The notes under the pieces: generated by a model | Told to the model about the DNA's origin: nothing | Databases searched by the model: none | What the model saw: the letters and a program-made list of their open reading frames with translations, nothing else | From: Vibrio coralliirubri | GTDB taxonomy: Bacteria; Pseudomonadota; Gammaproteobacteria; Enterobacterales; Vibrionaceae | Length of the DNA stretch: 64,000 nucleotides | NCBI RefSeq assembly: GCF_024347375.1 | Contig: NZ_AP025471.1 | Span: 1,922,001 to 1,986,000, forward strand | Direction: 5' to 3' | Position numbers and translations under genes: made by a program | Part shown: positions 7,671-18,172 of the stretch, piece by piece | How the letters are laid out: every line of letters begins with the position of its first letter | Position numbering within the stretch: position 1 is the first letter of the stretch

Positions 7671-10124
7671 ATGAAACCAACTCAGCAAAAAACTTTCGAT
7701 AAAGTGTCATTCCAAGAGAGTGTTAAGAAACATTTATCTGCAACCTACGCAACAACCGTTGAAACAGCAGACAGCCGTTCATGGTATCTAGCAATGGGTC
7801 GTGCTCTTGCAGAGCTAACGACTTTTGACCTGCTAGAAACTGAAAATGATGAAAAAATTAAGAACGCGAAGAGCGTTAACTACCTATCACTAGAGTTTTT
7901 GATTGGCCGTCTAACAGGTAACAACCTGATCAGCATGGGTCTTTACGAACAGATTACTCATGCAATGGAAGAGCTAGGTCAAAACCTAACTGACCTTCTA
8001 GAAGAAGAACGCGACCCATCACTAGGCAATGGTGGTCTTGGTCGTCTAGCTGCTTGTTTCATGGATTCTTGTGCCGCTCAAGAATACCCAACAGTAGGCT
8101 ACGGTCTTCACTACGAGTACGGTCTATTCAAACAATCTTTCCAAGACGGTCGTCAACAAGAAGCACCTGACGCATGGCGTGGTGTTGAAGGTTACCCATG
8201 GGAAGTGGCTCGTCCAGAACTAGCACAACATATTGGTTTTTACGGTCATGTAGACGTTGAATTCGTTGACGGTAAAGAAGTTCGTACTTGGGTTCCAGGC
8301 ATGGAAGTAAAAGCAATGCCTTGGGATCTACCTATCGTAGGTTACGAGTCAAACACGGTTTACCCGCTGCGTCTTTGGGAATGTCAGGCAATTGCACCAT
8401 TCTCACTAGCAAGCTTTAACAACGGTGATTACTTCGAAGCGCAACACTCGCTAATCGATGCAGGTAACATCACTAAAGTTCTTTACCCGAACGACAACCA
8501 CGAGAAAGGCAAGACTCTGCGTTTAATGCAACAGTACTTCCACTCAGCAGCGTCTGTTCGCGATATTCTACGTCGTCACGAAGCAGCAGGCTTCTCTCTA
8601 GAAGATCTGCCTAAGCAAGAAACGATTCAGCTTAACGATACGCACCCAACGATTGCGATTCCTGAGCTAATGCGCATCTTGATTGACGAGAAAGGTCTAT
8701 CTTGGGACCAAGCATGGGAAATCAGTGCTCATACGTTCGCATACACGAACCACACACTACTTCCTGAAGCACTAGAGACTTGGTCTGAATCTCTGATCAA
8801 CCGTCTTCTTCCTCGTCACATGGAAATCATTTTTGAAATCAACCACCGCTTCATGCAAGAAGTTCGCAAGATGTGGCCTGGTGACGGTGAGAAGCAAGCG
8901 AAGCTTTCTATCATCCAAGAAGGTTTCCACCGCATGGTTCGCATGGCAAACCTATGTGTGATTGGTTCTTACAAAGTAAACGGTGTAGCTGCGCTTCACT
9001 CTCAACTGGTTAAGAAAGACTTGTTCCCTGAGTTCAACGAAATCTTCCCTGGTAAACTGACTAACGTAACGAACGGCATCACGCCACGTCGTTGGTTGAA
9101 GTTCTGTAACCCAGGTCTATCTACGCTAATTACTGGCAAGATCGGTACTGAATGGCCAGCAAAACTTGAGCAGCTAGAAGGCATCGCTAAGTTTGCAACA
9201 GACGCGAAATTCCAAAAAGAATTCATGGCTGTTAAGAAAGAAAACAAACAGCGCCTTGCTGATTGGGTTCAAGAGAACATGGGTATCGAGCTAGATACTA
9301 ACGCTATCTTTGACGTTCAAATCAAGCGTCTACACGAATACAAGCGTCAGCACCTAGATTTGCTACACATTCTATCTCTGTACCACCGTATTCTTAACGA
9401 ACCTGGTTTCGAGTGTGAACCACGCGTATGTTTCTTCGCAGCGAAAGCAGCACCGGGTTACCACCTAGCGAAAGAGATCATCTTCGCGGTTAACAAGATT
9501 GCAGAGAAGATCAACAACGACCCGCGCATCGGTAACAAACTGAAAGTGGTATTCATTCCTGACTACCGTGTAAGCATGGCTGAAATCATCATCCCTGCAG
9601 CAGACGTTTCTCAGCAAATCTCACTAGCTGGTAAAGAAGCATCGGGTACGGGCAACATGAAGATGGCTCTAAACGGCGCGCTAACTATCGGTACGATGGA
9701 TGGTGCAAACGTTGAGATTCGTGAAGAAGTGGGTGATGAAAACATCTACATCTTCGGCCTAGACGTTGATGGTGTTCAAGCTCTGAAAGCTCAGGGCTAC
9801 AACCCATACGACTACTACAATGCAGACCCACTACTGAAAGCATCTCTAGACCTACTGACTGGCGATGAGTTCACTCCAGGTCAACCGGGCCTTCTACGTG
9901 CAACGTTTGATAGCCTGCTAGACGGTGGTGACCCTTACCTATGTCTTGCTGACTTCGCATCTTACGTGAAAGCGCACGAAGACATGGGCACGCAATACAA
10001 AGACCAAGCAGGTTGGGCTAAGAAAGCAATTCTTAACACAGCATTGGTTGGTAAGTTCACATCAGACCGCTCTATCCGCGACTACGTGAACAACATCTGG
10101 AAACTTGAAGCGGTTAACCGTTAA
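7671..10124 (+). CDS. malP: MalP, maltodextrin/glycogen phosphorylase
   Basis: 817 residues, full length for the GT35 family. It releases glucose-1-phosphate from the non-reducing end of maltodextrins in the cytoplasm. The pyridoxal-phosphate lysine is about K664 in SGTGNMKMALNGAL, followed by TIGTMDGANVEI. The N-terminal part has the family patterns NYLSLEFLIGR and DPSLGNGGLGRLAACF. Codon use is strongly biased (GGT, CGT, AAC), suggesting high expression. It is the first gene downstream of the MalT-box region, followed 187 bp later by malQ. Confidence 0.97.
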   Translation: MKPTQQKTFDKVSFQESVKKHLSATYATTVETADSRSWYLAMGRALAELTTFDLLETENDEKIKNAKSVNYLSLEFLIGRLTGNNLISMGLYEQITHAMEELGQNLTDLLEEERDPSLGNGGLGRLAACFMDSCAAQEYPTVGYGLHYEYGLFKQSFQDGRQQEAPDAWRGVEGYPWEVARPELAQHIGFYGHVDVEFVDGKEVRTWVPGMEVKAMPWDLPIVGYESNTVYPLRLWECQAIAPFSLASFNNGDYFEAQHSLIDAGNITKVLYPNDNHEKGKTLRLMQQYFHSAASVRDILRRHEAAGFSLEDLPKQETIQLNDTHPTIAIPELMRILIDEKGLSWDQAWEISAHTFAYTNHTLLPEALETWSESLINRLLPRHMEIIFEINHRFMQEVRKMWPGDGEKQAKLSIIQEGFHRMVRMANLCVIGSYKVNGVAALHSQLVKKDLFPEFNEIFPGKLTNVTNGITPRRWLKFCNPGLSTLITGKIGTEWPAKLEQLEGIAKFATDAKFQKEFMAVKKENKQRLADWVQENMGIELDTNAIFDVQIKRLHEYKRQHLDLLHILSLYHRILNEPGFECEPRVCFFAAKAAPGYHLAKEIIFAVNKIAEKINNDPRIGNKLKVVFIPDYRVSMAEIIIPAADVSQQISLAGKEASGTGNMKMALNGALTIGTMDGANVEIREEVGDENIYIFGLDVDGVQALKAQGYNPYDYYNADPLLKASLDLLTGDEFTPGQPGLLRATFDSLLDGGDPYLCLADFASYVKAHEDMGTQYKDQAGWAKKAILNTALVGKFTSDRSIRDYVNNIWKLEAVNR

Positions 10125-10137
10125 TACTTCCAAAGTA

Positions 10138-10160
10138 GCCAAGGCAGTTTCTGCCTTGGC
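10138..10160 (+). terminator. Stem-loop after malP (weak terminator or mRNA stabiliser)
   Basis: GCCAAGGCA/TGCCTTGGC with a 5-base loop, starting 14 bases after the stop. It lacks a T tract, so it may protect or attenuate the malP 3' end more than stop transcription. Confidence 0.5.
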
Positions 10161-10247
10161 TCAATTAGCTTGTGAGCAAACGAAAGGCTTAAAGGTTTGT
10201 CGTTTATAAACAAGCTCCTTACAAACCGATTGTCACAAGCTAATTGA
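10161..10247. repeat. Nested inverted repeat between malP and malQ
   Basis: A perfect 15-bp inverted repeat (TCAATTAGCTTGTGA at 10161-10175, TCACAAGCTAATTGA at 10233-10247) encloses a second 7-bp pair (GGTTTGT at 10194, ACAAACC at 10221) around GTTTATAAAC. It would fold as a long hairpin in RNA on either strand, like ERIC- or MITE-type intergenic repeats. I cannot identify a named family. Confidence 0.75.
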
Positions 10248-10311
10248 TTAGTAAAAATTAAATTAACAACCCTACAAAATAGAAAGCGTCAGAACGTTTT
10301 CGGAGAGAGCG

Positions 10312-12492
10312 ATGAAAGAACAGACCGTATTAAAACAAGTCGCAGAAATGGCAAACATTGCCGACAGTTACGTTAGTGCGTGGGGCGATGAAGCACAAGT
10401 ATCAGACGAGACGATCACGTCTCTATTGGCTTCGTTGGGCTACGATACAAGCAGCGATGATGCACTGCTTAAGTCAGCAGAAAGAAAACACAAAAAAGAT
10501 GTACTAGACCCAGTTCTTGTCTTGCGTGACGGTGAGCCCGTAGAAGTGGCGCTTAATCTAGGTGTAAGTGCTCGTGAAAGTGAGTTCAGCTGGCGCTTAG
10601 AAACCGAGCAAGGAGAGGTACTTGAAGGCTATCTTCAATCTCAAGTCGTTCGTGACGAGCGTGCCGAGGGTGGCCCTTTAGTGTTTGCATTGCCAAGTGA
10701 TTTGGCATGGGGTTATCACAAGCTCATTGTGAGCCGTAAGCGCCGTAAGAAGCCTTACGAGATGACACTGATTATTACGCCAAAAGCGTGTTTCAAGCAG
10801 TCACCAATCGAGCAAGGCAAAAAGCTTTGGGGACCAAGTGTTCAACTTTACACACTAAGAACTCAGCACAACTGGGGTATTGGTGATTTTGGTGACCTTA
10901 AACAGCTTGTTGCTGATATCGCTTCTCGCGGTGGTGACTTCGTTGGTCTAAACCCGATTCACTCATTGTTCCCTGCGAACCCTGAAGGTGCGAGCCCATA
11001 TAGCCCGTCATCTCGTCGCTGGTTGAACATCCTATACATTGATGTGAGTTCAGTACCTGAATTCGCACTAAGTGCAGAAGCACAACAAACGGTAGGCAGC
11101 GCAGAGTTCCAACAGCGTCTACAAAAAGCGCGTGAAGCACACTGGGTAAACTACACCGAAGTGTCTGAGCTTAAGATGAGCATCTTGCCTCTGTTATTCG
11201 CAGAATTTAAGACTCGTCATCTAGACAAGAACAGCGACCGTGCACAAGCCTTTCTAGCATTTGTGGAAGAGGGCGGTGACAGCCTGATGCATCAAGCTGC
11301 GTTTGATGCTCTACATGGTGAACTGCACGCTGAAGATTCTGGCATGTGGGGATGGCCGGTATTCCCAGAGAAGTACCGTACATTCGACAGCCCAGCGACA
11401 CAGAAGTACATCAAAGAGAACCTAGAAAACGTTCATCTGTACATGTACCTACAATGGCTAGCGGATTGCCAGATCAACGATGCACAGTCTCTTGCTGAAG
11501 AGAAAGGCATGGCTGTTGGCCTGTACCGTGACTTAGCGGTAGGTGTTGCAGATTCAGGCTGCGAGACTTGGGCTGACGAAGGCAACCTAGTGATGGATGC
11601 GAGCATTGGTGCTCCACCTGATATTCTTGGTCCTTTGGGTCAGAACTGGGGTCTACCTCCGCTAAACCCAGAAGTGCTTCAAGAAACAAGCTACGACGCT
11701 TATATCAAGCTACTTCGTGCAAACATGAAGCACTGTGGCGCACTGCGTATTGACCACGTTTTAGGTCTACTGCGTTTGTGGTGGATTCCAAAGGGTGAGA
11801 ACGCAACTAAGGGCGCGTACATCTACTACCCAGTACAAGATATGCTGTCTATTCTGGCGCTTGAATCTCACCGTTACCAATGTAGCGTTATCGGTGAAGA
11901 TTTAGGTACGGTGCCGGATGAAATCGTCGACATCCTTGCAGATGCTGGCGTGCATTCTTACAAAGTGTTCTTCTTCGAAACATCAGAAGACGACGGTGGT
12001 TTCATCTCACCAAAACACTACGCATCACAATCTATGGCGGCACTGTGTACTCACGATATGCCAACGCTTCGTGGCTTCTGGCACTGTGATGACCTGAAAA
12101 TGGGCCAAGAGATTGGCTTATACCCAGATGCAGAACAACTAGAAACTTTGTTCGATGACCGTCTAGAGTGCAAGCAAGGTATCTTAGATTCAGTAGCGTG
12201 GCATGGTTTCCTACCAGAAGGTGTGGGCCGAGATGCGAGCCAAGTACCGATGGACTCTTACCTTGCTGAGGCACTTCAACTGCACGTAGCGGCTGGTGGT
12301 TCAACATTACTGAGTGTTCAGCTAGAAGATTGGCTAGAGATGGACAAGCCAGTAAACATTCCTGGCACGGTTGATGAGTACCCTAACTGGCGTCGTAAAC
12401 TATCAATGAACTTGGACGAAATATTTGCTCACGAAGGCGTTAATCGTATCGCTTCTAAGCTGACTGACGTTCGAGAAAAAGCAGGTAAGTAA
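10312..12492 (+). CDS. malQ: MalQ, 4-alpha-glucanotransferase (amylomaltase)
   Basis: 726 residues of the GH77 family, with an N-terminal extension and beta domain (to about 160) as in the enterobacterial enzyme. Catalytic patterns: nucleophile about D481 in GALRIDHVLGLLRLWW, acid/base E in IGEDLGTVP, and D in CTHDMPTLRGFW. It transfers glucosyl chains between maltodextrins, releasing glucose and making longer substrates for MalP. A ribosome site GGAGAG precedes the ATG. It lies downstream of malP and probably shares its MalT-dependent promoter. Confidence 0.96.
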   Translation: MKEQTVLKQVAEMANIADSYVSAWGDEAQVSDETITSLLASLGYDTSSDDALLKSAERKHKKDVLDPVLVLRDGEPVEVALNLGVSARESEFSWRLETEQGEVLEGYLQSQVVRDERAEGGPLVFALPSDLAWGYHKLIVSRKRRKKPYEMTLIITPKACFKQSPIEQGKKLWGPSVQLYTLRTQHNWGIGDFGDLKQLVADIASRGGDFVGLNPIHSLFPANPEGASPYSPSSRRWLNILYIDVSSVPEFALSAEAQQTVGSAEFQQRLQKAREAHWVNYTEVSELKMSILPLLFAEFKTRHLDKNSDRAQAFLAFVEEGGDSLMHQAAFDALHGELHAEDSGMWGWPVFPEKYRTFDSPATQKYIKENLENVHLYMYLQWLADCQINDAQSLAEEKGMAVGLYRDLAVGVADSGCETWADEGNLVMDASIGAPPDILGPLGQNWGLPPLNPEVLQETSYDAYIKLLRANMKHCGALRIDHVLGLLRLWWIPKGENATKGAYIYYPVQDMLSILALESHRYQCSVIGEDLGTVPDEIVDILADAGVHSYKVFFFETSEDDGGFISPKHYASQSMAALCTHDMPTLRGFWHCDDLKMGQEIGLYPDAEQLETLFDDRLECKQGILDSVAWHGFLPEGVGRDASQVPMDSYLAEALQLHVAAGGSTLLSVQLEDWLEMDKPVNIPGTVDEYPNWRRKLSMNLDEIFAHEGVNRIASKLTDVREKAGK

Positions 12493-12603
12493 TGACGTTG
12501 AGTGGCTTGAAATTAGGTGGTTTTTTGCTTACGCCGTACGAAACTACAACCTCGGTCACTCAATAATGAATGCTCATCTGGTAGAATAAACCGTCGTTAT
12601 ATT

Positions 12604-12628
12604 GCCCGCACTAATAGCGGGCATTTTT
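12604..12628 (+). terminator. Intrinsic terminator after malQ
   Basis: GCCCGC/GCGGGC with a 7-base loop followed by ATTTTTGT, 110 bases past malQ and 40 bases before the glgB start. It would partly insulate glgB from malPQ transcription. Confidence 0.8.
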
Positions 12629-12667
12629 GTATTATGTTTTTTGGATGTTTGGTTAGGGAGAAACGTT

Positions 12668-14848
12668 TTGGAACTAAGTTCGATTTCAAAGCAAAAACAA
12701 ATATATACCCAACTATCACAGGCTTGTTTCACAGACCCATTCGCGTTTTTAGGGCCATACCTACCTTCTGAGCAAGGTGCATTACGTGTCTGGATTCCTG
12801 GGGCAGATAAAGTCGAGTTGATTGTTGGAAAGGAACCTCGTATTGAGTTAGCGCGAGAGGGTGAAAGTGGTTTCATTCTTAAGCAAGAGAGAGACTTACG
12901 TTTCACTCACTATAAGCTTGCGGTTGATTGGGCTGGCGTAGAACAGATCATCGATGATCCGTACCAGTACCACGATCTATATGCGAGTTATGAAGATCTT
13001 CATACACCGAAAGATATGTATCATCACATGGGGGCTCAGTTTATTACGCTAGAGCGTGATGGACAGACGATTTCAGGTACGCGTTTCTTGGTGTACGCAC
13101 CGCATGCAACTGCGGCAAGCTTGGTGGGTAACTTCAACGCTTGGGATGGCCGCCGCCACCCAATGCAACGCCTAGATTACGGTATGTGGGGCCTATTCAT
13201 TCCTGAACTGGAAGAAGGCGCTCAATACAAGTTTGAATTAAAAGGACCAAATGGCGAAGGCTTACCACACAAAGCTGACCCATGGGGTTTCTACTCTGAG
13301 CAATACCCATCGTTCTCATCGGTGACTTACGATCATGCTCGTTACGAGTGGCAAGATACTCAATGGCAGAATCGCCCTGTAACGCAAAAGCGTAAAGAAG
13401 CGCTTTCGTTCTACGAACTTCACGCAGGTTCTTGGAAACGTAACGCCGAAGGTGAGTTCTTAAATTATCGCGAGCTTGCAGCAGAGCTGATCCCATACTT
13501 AACGGATCTTGGCTACACGCACGTTGAGCTAATGCCAGTTTCAGAGCACCCATTCTACGGTTCTTGGGGCTATCAGCCTGTTGGTCTATTTGCACCGACT
13601 AGTCGTTTTGGCTCTCCAGATGATTTCAAATACTTTGTCGATCAATGTCACCAAGCGGGTCTTGGCGTTGTTCTGGATTGGGTTCCAGCTCACTTCCCAA
13701 GTGATGATCACGGCCTAGCAAATTTCGATGGTACGCCATTGTTCCACGATCCAGATCCACGTCGTGGTTGGCATCAAGATTGGAACTCGTACATTTACGA
13801 TTTAGGCAGAGAGCATGTTCGTCGCTTCTTAGTTTCTAATGCACTGTACTGGTTCGAGCAATTCCACATTGATGGGATTCGTGTTGATGCAGTCGCTTCG
13901 ATGCTGTACCTCGATTATTCGCGCAGCCATGATCAATGGATTCCGAACGCAGACGGCGGCAACGAAAACTACGATGCCATCGCAACCCTTAAGTGGATGA
14001 ACGAAGAAGTTTACAAGCACTTCCCGAATGCGATGACGATTGCTGAAGAATCGACGGCTTTCCCTGGTGTTTCAGCCCCCACTTTCATGGGCGGCTTGGG
14101 CTTTGGCTTTAAGTGGAACATGGGTTGGATGCACGATAGCTTGTCTTACATCCAAGAAGATCCAATCAACCGTAAATATCACCACGATACGATTACCTTC
14201 CCGCTGGTTTACGCACACAGCGAGAACTACGTATTGTCTCTGTCTCACGATGAGGTAGTTTACGGTAAGGGTTCTATCCACAACAAGATGCCGGGTGATG
14301 AATGGCAGCAAACGGCAAATCTACGTGCTTATATGGGTTACATGTATGCGCAGCCGGGTAAGAAGCTGAATTTCATGGGTGCAGAATTTGGTCAGACGGC
14401 CGAATGGAATCATGACGACCAACTGCAATGGTTCTTGCTGGATTACGAACGTCATCAAGGTGTTCAGCGTTTAACGAAAGACCTGAATAATCTGTATCGC
14501 TCTGAAGCTGCAATGCACGATCTTGATTTTGATCCGAAAGGGTTTGAATGGCGTCTACAGGATTCTGCAGAAGCGAGCATTCTTGCGCATGAGCGTATCA
14601 GTGAATCTGGTGAGCGTGTATTAGTTGTCTCTAACTTTACGCCAGTGCCTCACGAGCATTTCCGCTTAGGTGTTCCTGCAAAAGGTGAGTACTCACTGCT
14701 GTTGAACACAGACTCTGTCGACTATGCAGGCAGCGGTTTTGAAGTGAAGCAGACAGCTGAGATTGAATCAGTAGAAAGCGAAGGATTAGACACTTCGATT
14801 GAGCTACGCTTACCTCCGTTATCGACCGTTTTTTACAAGCTAAATTAG
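12668..14848 (+). CDS. glgB: GlgB, 1,4-alpha-glucan branching enzyme
   Basis: 726 residues from a TTG at 12668, close to E. coli GlgB (728). The frame is open upstream to an ATG at 12602, but that stretch lies in the malQ terminator hairpin and is hydrophobic and unlike the family, whereas the TTG has AGGGAG seven bases before it. Order: N-terminal and CBM48 domains (to about 220), then a GH13 barrel with nucleophile about D407 in [10 protein letters not shown], acid/base E in [12 protein letters not shown], and [11 protein letters not shown]. It makes alpha-1,6 branches in glycogen. No glgC/glgA is adjacent; grouping with malPQ suggests combined maltodextrin and glycogen turnover. Confidence 0.95.
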   Translation: MELSSISKQKQIYTQLSQACFTDPFAFLGPYLPSEQGALRVWIPGADKVELIVGKEPRIELAREGESGFILKQERDLRFTHYKLAVDWAGVEQIIDDPYQYHDLYASYEDLHTPKDMYHHMGAQFITLERDGQTISGTRFLVYAPHATAASLVGNFNAWDGRRHPMQRLDYGMWGLFIPELEEGAQYKFELKGPNGEGLPHKADPWGFYSEQYPSFSSVTYDHARYEWQDTQWQNRPVTQKRKEALSFYELHAGSWKRNAEGEFLNYRELAAELIPYLTDLGYTHVELMPVSEHPFYGSWGYQPVGLFAPTSRFGSPDDFKYFVDQCHQAGLGVVLDWVPAHFPSDDHGLANFDGTPLFHDPDPRRGWHQDWNSYIYDLGREHVRRFLVSNALYWFEQFHIDGIRVDAVASMLYLDYSRSHDQWIPNADGGNENYDAIATLKWMNEEVYKHFPNAMTIAEESTAFPGVSAPTFMGGLGFGFKWNMGWMHDSLSYIQEDPINRKYHHDTITFPLVYAHSENYVLSLSHDEVVYGKGSIHNKMPGDEWQQTANLRAYMGYMYAQPGKKLNFMGAEFGQTAEWNHDDQLQWFLLDYERHQGVQRLTKDLNNLYRSEAAMHDLDFDPKGFEWRLQDSAEASILAHERISESGERVLVVSNFTPVPHEHFRLGVPAKGEYSLLLNTDSVDYAGSGFEVKQTAEIESVESEGLDTSIELRLPPLSTVFYKLN

Positions 14849-14894
14849 ATCTATAAGTTGAGCAGGTCATCGCTGCTCACTTTTCTGAAAGTCT

Positions 14895-14923
14895 AAAAAA
14901 GGGAACCCTAGGGTTCCCTTTTT
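14895..14923. terminator. Bidirectional terminator between glgB and the TetR-type gene
   Basis: AAGGGAACCC/GGGTTCCCTT stem with A-rich left and T-rich right flanks, between convergent genes; it should work in both directions. Confidence 0.9.
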
Positions 14924-14946
14924 CTATTTCAGTAAGCTGGCGAGTG

Positions 14947-15411
14947 TTACTTGAAGTTGGTGAGATAGAACATTGAGCGTCCGACTACCATTTCAAGGAT
15001 TCGAACTGAGTCGTTGCCGAAACTATCCAACATTTTTTCACGAAATTCGCCGTTTGAGCTGAGGTTAAATTGCTCAGGGTTCTTTATTTGCGAAGCATGG
15101 AAAAACATCAATTTAATCACGTATCGAAACTGCTCATCATCGAGAGCGGTTTGCCAAGATTGGATAAAGAGCGCTTCTGATGAAAAGTCTAGACTGTCTA
15201 TAACGATCGATAGCATGTGTTCGTGAAGTACTGAACGAATAGCGCGGGTCGACGGATAATAGCCCTGAAGCGTCGTTAAACTAATGCCAATCTCTTGAGC
15301 AATCCTTGCATAAGTTAGTGCTTCATGTCCTTCAGCCAGAAAAAGGTTTAGTACGATGTTATCGTAGTTTTTTTGATTTTCTAATTTCTGTACTTGAGTT
15401 ATTCGAGCCAT
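14947..15411 (-). CDS. TetR-like transcriptional regulator (short)
   Basis: 154 residues. The N-terminal 60 residues read as a TetR-type helix-turn-helix (ALTYARIAQEIGISLTTLQGYY then a basic segment), and the rest is a short helical domain without a ligand motif I recognise. At 154 residues it is shorter than usual TetR proteins (about 190-210), so the ligand domain is reduced. It stands alone, convergent with glgB and upstream of nothing on its strand. Its target cannot be read from context. Confidence 0.75.
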   Translation of the reverse strand: MARITQVQKLENQKNYDNIVLNLFLAEGHEALTYARIAQEIGISLTTLQGYYPSTRAIRSVLHEHMLSIVIDSLDFSSEALFIQSWQTALDDEQFRYVIKLMFFHASQIKNPEQFNLSSNGEFREKMLDSFGNDSVRILEMVVGRSMFYLTNFK

Positions 15412-15566
15412 TACAAATCTCTATTGAGTGTAACATTCTGTAAACACAGTATATTAAGAGTTTCTGAATTAAATCTCAAACTCCAAGGGTAAATAACTGG
15501 TCAATTTATCGTTAAATATAGTCAGTATTGTGTCATTGGTTCAATTATCAATCAGATCTTGGCATA

Positions 15567-15595
15567 AATAAAAACACCGCCCTATTGAGCGGTGT
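15567..15595 (-). terminator. Intrinsic terminator of the ECF transporter operon
   Basis: ACACCGC/GCGGTGT stem followed on the minus strand by TTTTTATTT, 40 bases past the EcfT stop. Confidence 0.88.
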
Positions 15596-15635
15596 GTTAT
15601 TTAAAGTCTTTGTTTATCTTTGCTAATTCAGATGA

Positions 15636-16475
15636 CTAGAACGGATACCAAAATAACTGCGGCTCTAGAATGCGCTTCGCAATGGCCAACACCACGATAA
15701 AAGCGATGATACTTAAACAAACAAAATCGATACGTTTCAAAGGTGCATAGCTATACCAAGTGCGTGCTTTGTGTCGACCAAAACCTCGTAATGTCATTGC
15801 GTTAGAGATCTCGTCTGCGCGGTCCAAACTAGAGAAAATGAGCGGACCTAGAACCTTAGCTACATTTTTAATTCGAGTAATTAGAGGCGCTTTCTTTGAG
15901 AGCTCTACGCCACGAGCCTGTTGAGCATGCATGATATTGATGAAGTCTTTTTTAACTTCAGGCAAGTAACGCAATGTTAAGCTCACCGCGTAGGCGATCT
16001 TGTAGGGAACACCGATACGGTTGAGGCTAGCTGCAAACTCAGTCGGATGCGTAGTGAAGACAAAAATCAACGCTATCGGGAACATGCTCATGTATTTGAG
16101 CGTCACAGTGACTAAGTAAAACAGAGTCTCTTGGCTCAACGAGTAGTTACCCGGCAATGTCAGCAGTAAGGTTTCGCTGCCGATGAGCTCAGTACCTTGC
16201 TGTGGAGCCAGTAGATACATGAACAGAGCATTTAGGCTTAATACACTCGCCGTTCCTAATAACAAAGGCTTATACACGCGTACAGGCACATTGGTCAGCT
16301 TTAGCAGGTATAAACCAGTCACAATAAGCAGTGCAATCAATCTTAGGTCGAACGTAGTCAATACCACGGTTACCCAAGCTAAGAAGAGCGCAAATTTGGT
16401 GATGCCGTTGAGAGCATGAAGCGGTGATTTTGTATCAATGTAATTGATGCCGAATTTTACTTTTGATGCGTTCAT
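15636..16475 (-). CDS. EcfT-type transmembrane subunit of an ECF vitamin/precursor transporter
   Basis: 279 residues with about five or six membrane helices and the cytoplasmic coupling motifs of EcfT proteins (the A-R-G signature in HAQQARGVELSKK, and a second in TLRGFGRHKARTWY). EcfT links the ATPase to the substrate-binding S subunit. The ATG overlaps the ATPase stop by four bases. It is the last gene of the three-gene minus-strand operon and is followed by a terminator. Confidence 0.9.
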   Translation of the reverse strand: MNASKVKFGINYIDTKSPLHALNGITKFALFLAWVTVVLTTFDLRLIALLIVTGLYLLKLTNVPVRVYKPLLLGTASVLSLNALFMYLLAPQQGTELIGSETLLLTLPGNYSLSQETLFYLVTVTLKYMSMFPIALIFVFTTHPTEFAASLNRIGVPYKIAYAVSLTLRYLPEVKKDFINIMHAQQARGVELSKKAPLITRIKNVAKVLGPLIFSSLDRADEISNAMTLRGFGRHKARTWYSYAPLKRIDFVCLSIIAFIVVLAIAKRILEPQLFWYPF

Positions 16476-18166
16476 TGAGCGCTTCTCTCGTAGTCGATGA
16501 AGTACTGCATGAATGCATTGGTGTCGTCGATTTTCATCATAGTCGCGAGTTCATAAATGCTGGTGGTACAAAGGTTCGCACGTTCTAGAAGAGATGGTTG
16601 ACTAAATACTTCCGTCATCGCTGCATTCGCAATCAACTTGCTGTCTGCGATTACGATCGAACGTGTGGTGTACTCGAGAACGAGGTGCATGTCGTGTGAG
16701 ATAATCACAACGGTAATACCCAAATCACGGTTAAGCTTTTGGATGAATGCCAGCATTGATGTGTAGTTACGGTAGTCTTGACCTGCAGTCGGTTCATCCA
16801 AGATAAGAAGCTCAGGCTCCAGCACCAAGATAGATGCGATCGTTACACGTTTTTTCTGGCCGTAGCTCAGGGCTTCGATCGGCCAGTGGCGGAACTTGCT
16901 CAGCCCACACAACTCAAGAACATGCTCTACTTTTTCTGTGATCAGCTTTTCTGCAATATTGCGGTTACGAAGGCCAAAGGCAATCTCGTCGAAAATCATA
17001 TGATGCGAGATCATATGATTTGGGTTCTGCATCACGACACCGACTTTCTGGCTTCTTTCAAAGATAGAAAGCTCAGATAGGTCTTCACCATTTAGATAGG
17101 AAGAACCTGAATCGGCATCGATCACACCCATGATGAGTTTAGTGATGGTTGATTTACCCGAACCGTTTTTGCCCAGAATCGAAACGAACTCACCTTTGCC
17201 AATCTTGAAACTCACATCTTCGAGTGCGTTCTTCTCGCCGTCGTAAGAATAAGTTAGACCATGAACTTCGAGTAAAGGTGGGTACTGCTTCTCTGCTAAC
17301 GGGGCAGGGCGCTCAGCAAACCATGCTTGAACAGCAGGGCGGAACCTTTTGTAGTCTAAAGCCTTGAGATTTGACAGCTTGTCTTCGCTGGTTAATGGGG
17401 CTTTTGCTGCCTTAAGCGCCGACAAGTAAAGCGGTTCACGAATACCGTGTGTATCAAGTAATTCAGAAGCCAAGATTTCATCGGGTGTCGTGTCAGCAAC
17501 GATTTCACCGCGTTCCATTAAGATCACGCGGTCGATATCACGATGTAGGGCATCCTCGAGGCGGTGCTCGATAATCACGATGGTCTTGTTGGTTTCTTTA
17601 TGCAGCTGGTCGATGATCTCAATCGTTGCTTTACCCGTTTTAGGGTCAAGGCTTGCTAGAGGCTCATCAAACAGCAAGATATCAACGTCATCAACTAAGA
17701 TGCCCGCTAACGATACTCGCTGTTTTTGACCACCAGAAAGGTCATGAGGTGAACGTTCAAGCATGTCCGCTAGGTCGACCATTTTTGCCGTCGACTTAAC
17801 TAACGGGTACATATCAATGTTCGACATCAACTGGTTTTCGAGTGCGAAAGCGATATCTTCACCGATACTCAAACCCACAAACTGGCTGTCAGTATCTTGT
17901 AATACCGTGCCGACTTGCTCGGTATAATCGTGCATCGAAAACTCAGAGATATTCTTGCCGTTTATCTCTAAAGAGCCGGTTACCTCACCTTTAATTGCAT
18001 GAGGTATCAGACCATTGAGACACTGACCTAGGGTAGATTTACCACTACCACTTGGTCCAATAATGACGATTTTCTCTCCTTTCTCTATCCTTAGATTGAT
18101 ATTTTTTAGCGTCGGTTTATCCAGCGACTCATATCTAAAAGAGAAGTTCGAAAATGCTATAGTCAT
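16472..18166 (-). CDS. Fused double ATPase of an ECF transporter (EcfA-EcfA')
   Basis: 564 residues with two complete ABC ATPase domains in one chain. The first has Walker A GPSGSGKST (about 37-45), LSGGQKQR and LLFDEPLASLD. The second has Walker A GKNGSGKST (about residue 335), a signature degraded to LSYGQKKR, and LLILDEPTAGQD. A linker (about 255-300) of the type found in these fused proteins joins them. It powers uptake through EcfT and the S component, whose stop is six bases upstream. Confidence 0.93.
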   Translation of the reverse strand: MTIAFSNFSFRYESLDKPTLKNINLRIEKGEKIVIIGPSGSGKSTLGQCLNGLIPHAIKGEVTGSLEINGKNISEFSMHDYTEQVGTVLQDTDSQFVGLSIGEDIAFALENQLMSNIDMYPLVKSTAKMVDLADMLERSPHDLSGGQKQRVSLAGILVDDVDILLFDEPLASLDPKTGKATIEIIDQLHKETNKTIVIIEHRLEDALHRDIDRVILMERGEIVADTTPDEILASELLDTHGIREPLYLSALKAAKAPLTSEDKLSNLKALDYKRFRPAVQAWFAERPAPLAEKQYPPLLEVHGLTYSYDGEKNALEDVSFKIGKGEFVSILGKNGSGKSTITKLIMGVIDADSGSSYLNGEDLSELSIFERSQKVGVVMQNPNHMISHHMIFDEIAFGLRNRNIAEKLITEKVEHVLELCGLSKFRHWPIEALSYGQKKRVTIASILVLEPELLILDEPTAGQDYRNYTSMLAFIQKLNRDLGITVVIISHDMHLVLEYTTRSIVIADSKLIANAAMTEVFSQPSLLERANLCTTSIYELATMMKIDDTNAFMQYFIDYERSAQ

Positions 18167-18172
18167 TATCGC

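Noticed and set aside
13197..13595. 132-residue frame antisense to glgB
   Set aside because: Fully inside a well-supported gene, with no independent signals.
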